Shown here: piece by piece, positions 56,471-64,000 of the stretch
Position numbering within the stretch: the stretch's first letter is position 1
Layout of the letters: every line of letters starts with the position of its first letter
NCBI GenBank assembly: GCA_003160635.1
Contig: PMLV01000070.1
Span: 82,878-146,877 of the forward strand
Source: Acidimicrobiaceae bacterium
GTDB taxonomy: Bacteria > Actinomycetota > Acidimicrobiia > Acidimicrobiales > RAAP-2
Reading direction: 5' to 3'
DNA: 64,000 bases
Translations under genes and position numbers: made by a program
Notes under the pieces: generated by a model
Database searches by the model: none
What the model was told of the DNA's origin: nothing
Seen by the model: only the letters and a program-made list of their open reading frames with translations

Positions 56471-57454
56471 TCAATCCGGAAGGACCTCGGGATTGACGAT
56501 GTGCAGCGGCCTCGCCCCGGCCAGGAGCCGGCACAGGTCCTCGGCCACCGTGGCGGTGTGATTCGCCTCGGTGTTGTAGGTGGCCCCGCCGATGTGCGGC
56601 GTCAGCACCACGTTGGTCAGCTGGGTCAGAGGATGGTCGGTGGCCAGGTGTTCACCCTCGAAGTGGTCCAACCCGGCGCAGCCGACCTTGCCCGACTGCA
56701 GCGCTGCCACCAGGGCGTCGGTGTCATGGATCTTTGCCCGCGCCGTGTTCAGGTAGACGACGCCGTCCTTCATCTTGGCGAACTCTTCCTTGCCGATCAT
56801 GCCCGTCGTCTCTTCGGTCACCGGAGCGTGCACCGAGATCACGTCACAGCGTTCGAAGAGCTCGTCCAGGGAACTGGTGGCGTCGGGCGCGTAGGGGTCA
56901 TAGGCCAGCACGTCCATGCCGAGGCCCCGGAGGCGCCACCGGGTGGCCCGTCCCACGGCGCCGAGACCGACCAGGCCCGCCGTCCTGCCGGCCATTTCCC
57001 AGGCCCGGTAGCGCTGGTAGGGAATCTTTCCGTCACGATAGATCTCCCCGGCCCGCACGTCCCTGTCTGCCGGGACCAACCCACGCGTGGCGGCGAAGAG
57101 GAGGGCCACGGCCAGCTCGGCCACGGCGTCGGCATTGCGGCCGGGGGCACGCAGGACCGGGACGCCGGCCGCCGTCGCGGCGGCGACATCGACGTTGGTG
57201 GGGTCGCCGCGGCAGCTGGCCACGGCGATGATGGGTTGTTCGTACAGCTCGGCGCCGCAGGAGTCACCTTCGACGACGACCAGGTTGGCCCCCTCGGCGG
57301 CCACCCGCTCCGCCAGTTGCTGGGAGTTGTAGATCCGAAGTTGGGGGAGGTCGAGCCATGAATCGAGCACGAGGTCAGCCAGTTGGTGGAGCAGATCCAG
57401 TCCCGGACCGCTCACGGCAGCGGTGACTAGGGCCTTCGGACGTGCAGTGCTCAT
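56471..57454 (-). CDS. D-isomer-specific 2-hydroxyacid dehydrogenase
   Basis: TAGLVGLGAVGRATRWRLRGLGMDVLAYDPYAPDA; VYLNTARAKIHDTDAL; LTPHIGGATYNTE. Confidence 0.92.
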   Translation of the reverse strand: MSTARPKALVTAAVSGPGLDLLHQLADLVLDSWLDLPQLRIYNSQQLAERVAAEGANLVVVEGDSCGAELYEQPIIAVASCRGDPTNVDVAAATAAGVPVLRAPGRNADAVAELAVALLFAATRGLVPADRDVRAGEIYRDGKIPYQRYRAWEMAGRTAGLVGLGAVGRATRWRLRGLGMDVLAYDPYAPDATSSLDELFERCDVISVHAPVTEETTGMIGKEEFAKMKDGVVYLNTARAKIHDTDALVAALQSGKVGCAGLDHFEGEHLATDHPLTQLTNVVLTPHIGGATYNTEANHTATVAEDLCRLLAGARPLHIVNPEVLPD

Positions 57455-57524
57455 TTCCTCGAACTCCTCTCGGTGTGCGGACTTTCGTCCATAATGGCGG
57501 CATCATGACACGGATCTTGGACTG

Positions 57525-58940
57525 GTGATCAAGCCGCGCGGTTCGATAACGGTAGGCGTCGACATCGGCACGACGGCGGTGAAGGCCTTGGCCATTGATG
57601 AGAACGGGGAGGTCGTTGCCCGGAGCAGGGTGGCGCACCGGATTCTCGCGTCCGAGGCGGACCAGCTCCGCCACGACGCGCGCCGGGCCTGGCGGGCGGG
57701 CCCCCAGAAGGCCTTTGCCGAGCTGACGGCGGAGCTGGCCGCAGGCGGGCACGGGGAAGTGGCGGGGGTGGCGGTGGCCTCCATGGTGCCCTCCCTGACC
57801 GCGGTCAACGGCCGAGGCGTGCCGACGCTGCCCGGGCTGCTCTACGGGGACTTCGAAGGACGGCCGCCTGCCGCACCTGTGGATCCCGACGCGGTTGGCG
57901 ACGAGGCACTGGCTCCGGCCGGGATGCCGGACGCGGAAGGCTTCATGCGCTGGGCGCACACCCTTTCCCCCGATGCTGCGGGATATTGGCCCGCCCAAGC
58001 GGTTGCGACCTACGCCTTGGCCGGTGTCCCCGCCATCGACACCGGCGTCACAGCATCGATGGGTGACCTGCACGCAGGCGGGAAATGGAACAGCGAGCTG
58101 CTCGATGCCATCGGCGTCGAGCCGTCCCAGCTTCCCCACGTGGTCCTGATGGCCGCGGCGGCGGGCACCTTGCCCGGTACCGACACCGTGTTCACGGGTG
58201 GGTCCATCGACGCCATGTGCGATCAGATTGTCGGCGGGGCCACGGAGCCAGGCGACGTGCACGTCATCTTCGGCGCCACGCTCATCGTCTGGGTGGTCGC
58301 CGATGAGTGGTTGCAGGTTCCCGGGCTCATCAGCTACCCGCACACGACGCCGGACCGATTCCTGATCGGCGGACCAAGCAACGCAGGCGCCTTGTTCGTG
58401 GACTGGGCCCGCACCCTGCTCCGGGGTGCCCCACGCCCCGGGCCCGCCCGCGAAGAGCTGGAGCCCCGCATCGGCGTCCCCGATCGGGTGCCCGTCTGGT
58501 TGCCGTATCTCCGGGGGGAGCGCACTCCGTTCAACGACCACACGTTGCGGTCGAATCTGTACGGGATGGACATTGCCACCGGCGCCGAAGCGCTCGAGCG
58601 GGCGGCGTTCGAGGCCAGCGGCTTCGTGATCAAGCGCATCATCGACGGGGCCGGGTTTCCCACTCGCCGCATCGTCGCCAGTGGCGGGGGCTCCCGGGTC
58701 ACCGCGTGGATGGCAGCGGTGGCCGACGCCACCAATCTCCCCGTCGAGGCCGTGTCGGTCCCCGACGGGGCGGCCCGCGGGGCGGCCTACCTCGCCCGGC
58801 TTGCGGCGGGCCTGGAAACGTCGCTTACTGACGCGGCGCGTTGGGGCACGATCGGGCGCCGCATCGAACCCGATCCGACCTGGGCCCGGGCCACCGAATC
58901 TCGGTATCGCCGTTTTTGCGAACTTGGAACGGGGGCCTGA
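57525..58940 (+). CDS. FGGY-family carbohydrate kinase
   Basis: ITVGVDIGTTAVKALAIDENGEVVARSRV; LPYLRGERTPFNDHTLRSNLYGM; IVASGGGSRVTAWMAAVADATNLPVE. Confidence 0.92.
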   Translation: MIKPRGSITVGVDIGTTAVKALAIDENGEVVARSRVAHRILASEADQLRHDARRAWRAGPQKAFAELTAELAAGGHGEVAGVAVASMVPSLTAVNGRGVPTLPGLLYGDFEGRPPAAPVDPDAVGDEALAPAGMPDAEGFMRWAHTLSPDAAGYWPAQAVATYALAGVPAIDTGVTASMGDLHAGGKWNSELLDAIGVEPSQLPHVVLMAAAAGTLPGTDTVFTGGSIDAMCDQIVGGATEPGDVHVIFGATLIVWVVADEWLQVPGLISYPHTTPDRFLIGGPSNAGALFVDWARTLLRGAPRPGPAREELEPRIGVPDRVPVWLPYLRGERTPFNDHTLRSNLYGMDIATGAEALERAAFEASGFVIKRIIDGAGFPTRRIVASGGGSRVTAWMAAVADATNLPVEAVSVPDGAARGAAYLARLAAGLETSLTDAARWGTIGRRIEPDPTWARATESRYRRFCELGTGA

Positions 58941-58942
58941 CC

Positions 58943-60184
58943 TCAGGCGCCGTTGGGGGTGAACGCGACCTTCAGGGCCCCGCTCTGGTCCTGCCGCGCG
59001 ATCGCCTTGAGCGCATCCCACCAGTCGTTCAGACCGAAGCGATGCGTCAACATGGGGGTGATGTCGATCCGGTTGTCCGTGACCAGCTGCAGATAGTGGG
59101 CGATGGCATGCTGACGCATCCCGTCGAATTCCTCGATCCCAAAGGCATTTGAGCCGGCGATGGTCAGCTCCTTGAAGTAGGTGGGCGTCCACTCCCAGCG
59201 TTGGGGTGTGGACACGCCCGTATAGACCAGACGGCCCCGCTCGGCCAGCACGCGCACACCGACCTCGAGCGTCTCCGCCTTGGCGATGGTGTCGTAGACG
59301 ACGTCGATGTGCCCGGGGTGGGTCACGGGCAATCCATCGAACGGCGTGTGCAACAAGGCCCCCGACCATTCGGCCAGGGCTTCGACCAGGTCCAAGCGGG
59401 GCTCATGGGCGAACACTCGGGACGCGCCGAACTGCCGGGCCATGTCGCCTTGGGACTCGAAACGCGCCACCAAACCCACCTCGACCTCGGGGTGGAGCAT
59501 GCGGAGGATGGCCACACTGGTGAGGCCCAAGGCCCCGGCGCCATAGACGAGTACCCGGCCGGATTCGGGAGGCGGATGGCGGACGATGGCATGGAAGGAC
59601 ACCGAGAAGGGATCAGCCAGCACGGCGGCTTCGTTCGAGATGCCGTCTGGAACGGGGATCAACATGGAGTCATGCGCCGCCAAAAGCTCGGCCCAGGCGC
59701 CGGGCGCACCCGTGGTCACTCCCACGTGGACGCCAGCGCCGAGGTCACCCTTGGTGAAGCTCCAGCACAAGTTGAGATCTCCCGCCACACAAGGTGGGCA
59801 TGGCGGCGTCACGCCCCGGGGGCCGCAGGTGAGCCATGGGTTGAGAATGACGCGTTGACCCACGGAGAGACCCTCGGCCTCGGGTCCCAACGCCACCACT
59901 TCGGCCACCACCTCGTGACCGGGCACGTGGGGAAGTGAGGAGAATGCGGCCATCGGGTTATCGATGTCGCCCGTGCTGAAGTCGCCCAGCACGAGCTTGG
60001 CGTCCGAGCCACAGATCCCGGCAAGGATCGGTTTGGTGATCACCCAATCCGGGCGCACGAGCCGGGCATCGTCCATCTCGTGGAGGCCGAAGGGGATACC
60101 CGCCAACATCGTCTCCAGCTCATCGACAGGGGTCGGTCGAACCTCGTCGGGATCGGGTGCGGTGCCGAAGAGGAGTGCCTTCAC
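58943..60184 (-). CDS. zinc-dependent MDR alcohol dehydrogenase
   Basis: GICGSDAKLV, PHVPGHEVVAEVV, cysteine-rich CGPRGVTPPCPPCVAGDLNLC, VYGAGALGL. Confidence 0.88.
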   Translation of the reverse strand: MKALLFGTAPDPDEVRPTPVDELETMLAGIPFGLHEMDDARLVRPDWVITKPILAGICGSDAKLVLGDFSTGDIDNPMAAFSSLPHVPGHEVVAEVVALGPEAEGLSVGQRVILNPWLTCGPRGVTPPCPPCVAGDLNLCWSFTKGDLGAGVHVGVTTGAPGAWAELLAAHDSMLIPVPDGISNEAAVLADPFSVSFHAIVRHPPPESGRVLVYGAGALGLTSVAILRMLHPEVEVGLVARFESQGDMARQFGASRVFAHEPRLDLVEALAEWSGALLHTPFDGLPVTHPGHIDVVYDTIAKAETLEVGVRVLAERGRLVYTGVSTPQRWEWTPTYFKELTIAGSNAFGIEEFDGMRQHAIAHYLQLVTDNRIDITPMLTHRFGLNDWWDALKAIARQDQSGALKVAFTPNGA

Positions 60185-60978
60185 GGCGTGCCATCCGAAC
60201 GGGACTGATCGGACATGGCACGCATGCCGATCATGAAGGTGTCGATGTCGGTCGTTTTCATCTCGACCACCGTTTTCAGATCAGGCAGGTAGTGCTCGAA
60301 CGCGTCGCTGTCGATGGCCTCGGCGATGCCGCGGGCTATCACCGACGGAGGTTCCTTGGGGCCGTCGTAGAGCGGCGCGTCGTTGCCGGGCTGGTCCCAG
60401 ATCTCCGTGTCGATAGCCCCCGGAAGAATGAGTTTCACGCGAACCCCCGTGCCCTCGAGGTCCATGGCCAGCGCTTCGCTCCACCCCGCCAGCGCGAATT
60501 TCGATCCCGAATACGCGGCTTCGGTGGCGATGCCCAATCTGCCCCCGAGGCTCGAGACGTTGACGATCGTCCCCGAGGCGCGGGACAGCATGCGGGGGAG
60601 AACGGCCAACGTCAGCGCCACCGGCGACAAATAATTGGTCGCCATGGTGCGTTCCACTTCCTCCATGGTCAACTGGGTGGCGTGGCGGCGCATGGGGGCG
60701 CCGGCATTGTTGATGACGACATCGATGCCGTCGAAGTGGTCCCAAATCGTCAACGCCAGGTCGGCGGCGGTCGCCGGGACCGAAAGATCGGCCACCCAAC
60801 GCTCCGAGTCGGGTGAGGTGACCCGGCAGTCCGCCAGCACGGCATCGAGACGGTCGCGTCGCCGCGCCACCAAGGCAACCGTGTCGCCCTGAGCCGCCAA
60901 CACCCTGGAGGTGGCCTCGCCGATCCCTGAAGAGGCACCGGTGACGAGGACGATCCGCCGACGCGCCGTGGCACCCAT
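60181..60978 (-). CDS. SDR family oxidoreductase
   Basis: MGATARRRIVLVTGASSGIGEATSRVLAAQGD; NNAGAP; YSGSKFAL. Confidence 0.92.
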   Translation of the reverse strand: MGATARRRIVLVTGASSGIGEATSRVLAAQGDTVALVARRRDRLDAVLADCRVTSPDSERWVADLSVPATAADLALTIWDHFDGIDVVINNAGAPMRRHATQLTMEEVERTMATNYLSPVALTLAVLPRMLSRASGTIVNVSSLGGRLGIATEAAYSGSKFALAGWSEALAMDLEGTGVRVKLILPGAIDTEIWDQPGNDAPLYDGPKEPPSVIARGIAEAIDSDAFEHYLPDLKTVVEMKTTDIDTFMIGMRAMSDQSRSDGTP

Positions 60979-61045
60979 TTCTACTGACTCCCCTGTGTGT
61001 GTACTCGGCACCGCCAACCTGAGAGGCAGGTCGCCGGCACATTTC

Positions 61046-61122
61046 GGGGTGAGCGAGGGGTCTCGAACCCCCGACCTCCAGGACCACAACCTGGCGCTCT
61101 AACCAACTGAGCTACGCCCACC
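61046..61122 (-). tRNA. tRNA-His (GTG)
   Basis: GTGGGCGTAGCTCAGTTGGTTAGAGCGCCAGGTTGTGGTCCTGGAGGTCGGGGGTTCGAGACCCCTCGCTCAC; complete cloverleaf arms; no encoded CCA. Confidence 0.95.
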
Positions 61123-61241
61123 GAGGGGGACAAGTGTGGCACATCGTCCCGACCCCCACGAGTTGAGTCCCCTACCGTGCCTGGCGCCCGGATCGCCGAT
61201 GAACGAGTACGTCGGCGTGGTATGTCAGGCTGGAACGTACT

Positions 61242-61315
61242 GCCCCTGTAGCTCAACTGGATAGAGCAGGTGGTTTCTACCCATCAGGTTGCGCGTTCGA
61301 ATCGTGCCGGGGGCG
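61242..61315 (+). tRNA. tRNA-Arg (TCT)
   Basis: GCCCCTGTAGCTCAACTGGATAGAGCAGGTGGTTTCTACCCATCAGGTTGCGCGTTCGAATCGTGCCGGGGGCG; arms pair, anticodon TCT. Confidence 0.93.
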
Positions 61316-61984
61316 CTAGCAGGACATGCCCTCGACCGCCAGACCGGCGGGCTACTCGGTCCCCCTGAGTCGTATCATCGCCGACGCAAACGCCCAGAAC
61401 CTCGACGATCCTGCTTTTCGGCTGGCCGCACCTGGCACAAAGGTCTCGATGTCCGAGGCAACCGCAGCGCGTATCGTTCATCAGCGAGTGCAACGAGGGC
61501 CGGGGCACTCGACTGCTCGTCGGGGGACTCGTCACCGGACCCGTGACCTCTGGCTCGCGGCTGTACTGGGCGGTCTTCGTGGACCCGCCGGGTAAGCCCA
61601 TCGCTCCTTCAATGGAGCCGGTACCCAAGCCCCAGATCCTCAACTGGATCGGCGCATTCGTATCGGTGAAAACGACACGACAGCCGTTCTGCGACTTCGG
61701 TCGCGCGGCCAATCTTCCGCCCTTGCCAATCACTGGCGCGTGAGCGCCGCCTGATTACGCGTTCGCAAAGTGCCCTTGGCGGGCAGTCGCGAACAGATCG
61801 GCGCACCGAACGCCACGCTCGTCGTGGCAGGTTAAGGACGCTTTATCGACGGCTCGGCGTGCTGCCGGTCTGGCGAAGGAACTCACCGAACGAGCGTCCC
61901 ATAATGTTCAGCGGTCCCGTCCGCTGGAGGCACCGCCGGTTGGGGGACTCCCTCCTGGCCGTCGTGGGCGTGAGGCTTGAGGTT

Positions 61985-62310
61985 GAACTACTGAATTATC
62001 CGGCTCAGGAAAGTCAGCCGTTCGGCAAGAGCTACGGAGTCGCGGCTACGAAGCCTTTGGAACCGAGGAAGATGGTTTCGCTCAGTGGGTGAACACCGAG
62101 AATGGTTCGATCACTCCGCGGGACAACGCGCGGGCCAGTGACCGCTCTCCGGCCTTTCTTGCGCGAAACGACTGGAATAAGGCGCTGGCTGTTCGGATGG
62201 GCGACAGGAGATCCTCGATGGCTGAAACCATCATCGCCTCTGGCAAAGAGGCCAGCTACCGTTGGACGATTGGCAAGCGGCGCTTTGAGGGTGGGGAACC
62301 AGCCAGACGT
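61985..62310 (+). pseudogene. P-loop kinase/ATPase-like fragment without start codon
   Basis: In-frame TTELSGSGKSAVRQELRSRGYEAFGTEEDGFAQWVNTENG.. preceded immediately by TGA with no start codon. Confidence 0.5.
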
Positions 62311-62313
62311 GGT

Positions 62314-62345
62314 GAGACCGTGGGGCAGCTAGGCCCCACGGTCTC
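62314..62345. terminator. strong hairpin, 13-bp perfect stem with 6-nt loop, possible terminator
   Basis: GAGACCGTGGGGC-agctag-GCCCCACGGTCTC, about 50 bp past the stop of the minus-strand gene; no T-tract. Confidence 0.6.
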
Positions 62346-62393
62346 TAGCACATGTCAAGTCGAATACCGGGCTACCGCTACTTGGCTGATCCC

Positions 62394-64000
62394 TTATGGC
62401 AGAGAGATGAACGTCTCGGCGCTTGAGGGCAGCGTGCCGCTGTTGCACACATTTCCGGTGGCGGGAACGTCCGCCGAGTTCAGCATCATGGTGAGGTCCA
62501 CCCGTACCATCTGGGTCGCTCCCTCGTTCACCAGCAGGGCGATGGCGTCGCCTCCGTTGGGGCTTTGGTAGGCGACGAGGGTGTGCGGATCAAAACCCAT
62601 GGCGAACCCGCCGCCAGTGGCACACGTCACCCAGTTGCTGATCGCCGGGGTAGCCCCGGTGCCCGACGTCGTCGGAAGGGCGAGAGCCGTGAGGCTGTCG
62701 CCTCCGAACTCGCCTGAGATGACCCCGGTGTGGGTGCCCTGGGCCACCGATGAACCACTCGGCCCGGCACTGAGGAACGACCCGGTCAATGTCTGGACCT
62801 GCTCGGGGGCCGTCCAGGACCCTGCTGGTAGGCCGGGTGTGAAGACAGCCTCGGGGGCGGTGCCGGCATTGCTGATGTCGGCGATCTCGACCTGGGAGGG
62901 GCTGCTGTACTCCGCCGGGGCCAGGATGATCCCCGTCGAGCAGTCCTCCGCCGCAGAGTCGAGAGACCCGCTGATGCTCACCGGGTGCTCGAAGAACTGT
63001 GGCGACGTGGTGGTCGAGACGTTGGCAATCTCATAGTTGTTGTCCTCCGAGGGGGACAGCAGGAGGTTGCGGATCGGATCGACGAGCGGGTCCTCCGAGA
63101 TCAGCCCAAAGGGGTCCTGCGTGGTGAAGGCGGGCTCGAAGGTGTCGGTGGCCAGGTTGAGGTACTGGAACCCTCCCGTACCTCCCAGGCTCAGCCCGAG
63201 GAGCGCCTTGTTGTGGACGGGGTCCATCGAAACCCCCGTCGTCGTGGCAGTCCCACCGGAGAAGGTGATCGTGCCCGTTCCTGCATCTATCAGGGGCTGT
63301 GAGGGGACGCTCGGATCGAGTCCGGTGCCCTTTAGGACATAGACGTGGTTGTTGTTGGCGGTGGCAACTGTCTGGCCCGTCACCGAGTTCGTGGCGACGG
63401 AGTTGATGATGTCGGTTCCGGTCGAAATCGGCGTGTTGGTGATGCTCGTGCCCTCCACATTGACGACGTCAATCCCCGGCGACCCACCTCCCCAGTTTCC
63501 CTTGGGTATGTAGGAAGTGACGTTCGTTCCATTGACGTAGGCCGAGATCGATCCGGACGCCGTACAGGTTCCCTGGGGGACGGACAGCCTGGGCTCGTTG
63601 GTGTAGGTGTCCGTCGTGACGTGACCATTACCGCTCCCCAGTGTGAAGACAGAGACACCGGTGGTGGTGTTGGTCGAGACGGCGTTGGCCGACGGGTCGA
63701 TGACGATGCTTTGCACCGTGGCTACGGGCGTAGGCGCCTCGGTCACGGTGATGTCAACGGGTGTGCCGTCGGCGTTGATCACCGGGATTGGCCCTTGGAG
63801 GCTCGAGCACTGATTCGGCTCGAGGCTTGCGGTGCCGGTCGTGGTGGTCCCGTTCACCGTGTAGCTGGAGCCGAACGTGAACGAGGTGCCGTCCAAGATG
63901 GTGTTACTGGCCAGCTTGCAGATCTTGAACTGACCCGTGTTCACGGCGTTGGTGAACGTCGCTGCCGTCTCGGTACCAACCCCGCCAGCCGGCACCGAGT
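62394..64000 (-). CDS. large extracellular/surface protein, C-terminal part (5' end outside window), beta-propeller-like
   Basis: Open ORF to window edge; Ser/Thr/Gly-rich; SVATNSVTGQTVATANNNHVYVLKGTG, GVSMDPVHNKALLGLSLGGTGGFQYLNLATDTFEPAF. Confidence 0.6.
   Translation of the reverse strand, partial: SVPAGGVGTETAATFTNAVNTGQFKICKLASNTILDGTSFTFGSSYTVNGTTTTGTASLEPNQCSSLQGPIPVINADGTPVDITVTEAPTPVATVQSIVIDPSANAVSTNTTTGVSVFTLGSGNGHVTTDTYTNEPRLSVPQGTCTASGSISAYVNGTNVTSYIPKGNWGGGSPGIDVVNVEGTSITNTPISTGTDIINSVATNSVTGQTVATANNNHVYVLKGTGLDPSVPSQPLIDAGTGTITFSGGTATTTGVSMDPVHNKALLGLSLGGTGGFQYLNLATDTFEPAFTTQDPFGLISEDPLVDPIRNLLLSPSEDNNYEIANVSTTTSPQFFEHPVSISGSLDSAAEDCSTGIILAPAEYSSPSQVEIADISNAGTAPEAVFTPGLPAGSWTAPEQVQTLTGSFLSAGPSGSSVAQGTHTGVISGEFGGDSLTALALPTTSGTGATPAISNWVTCATGGGFAMGFDPHTLVAYQSPNGGDAIALLVNEGATQMVRVDLTMMLNSADVPATGNVCNSGTLPSSAETFISLP

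Noticed and set aside
57375-59369. 664-aa minus-strand ORF
   Set aside because: Antisense to the FGGY kinase; no coherent domain sequence.
61284-61733. 149-aa minus-strand ORF after the tRNA genes
   Set aside because: Overlaps tRNA-Arg at its 3' end and has no domain signature; likely spurious.
62089-62571. 160-aa plus-strand ORF
   Set aside because: Runs from the P-loop fragment through the hairpin and antisense into the surface-protein gene; not a real full-length protein.
1-64000. CRISPR arrays, transposases, integrases, rRNA, phage genes
   Set aside because: Looked for repeat-spacer structure and recognisable mobile-element proteins in the ORF track; none seen.

Overview
High-GC actinobacterial-type window, probably Acidimicrobiia-like (a guess from gene content and the GYWLVAADGGIFxFGDA repeats). 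Most of it is an accessory catabolic region rich in CoA-thioester chemistry: LLM-class flavin oxidoreductases, SDRs, amidohydrolases, two double-domain CaiB/BaiF CoA-transferases plus a single-domain one, split and fused acyl-CoA dehydrogenases, five thiolase-like proteins with DUF35 partners, AMP-forming CoA ligases, a P450 with a small ferredoxin, ALDH, and GntR/TetR regulators. The architecture resembles actinobacterial steroid or isoprenoid side-chain degradation, but the substrate cannot be read from sequence. Main observations: (1) a convincing c-di-GMP-I (GEMM-I) riboswitch at about 49316-49400, upstream of a secreted CAP-domain/repeat protein; (2) a fused acyl-CoA dehydrogenase pseudogene (16204-18253, minus) with an out-of-frame ~190 bp deletion and a second frameshift in a G-run, next to an intact paralogue at 45061-47250; (3) double-domain CoA-transferases whose N-terminal halves carry GEW where Asp is expected and whose C-terminal halves keep CDP; (4) thiolase-like proteins apparently lacking the Cys nucleophile, translationally coupled to DUF35 proteins as in Ltp2/ChsH2-type retro-aldolases; (5) several perfect palindromes at promoters; (6) a truncated CoA ligase just before the riboswitch; (7) tRNA-His and tRNA-Arg followed by a decayed segment at the end of the catabolic block. 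Nothing was searched or folded computationally; family names come from motif recognition and paralogue comparison within the window.
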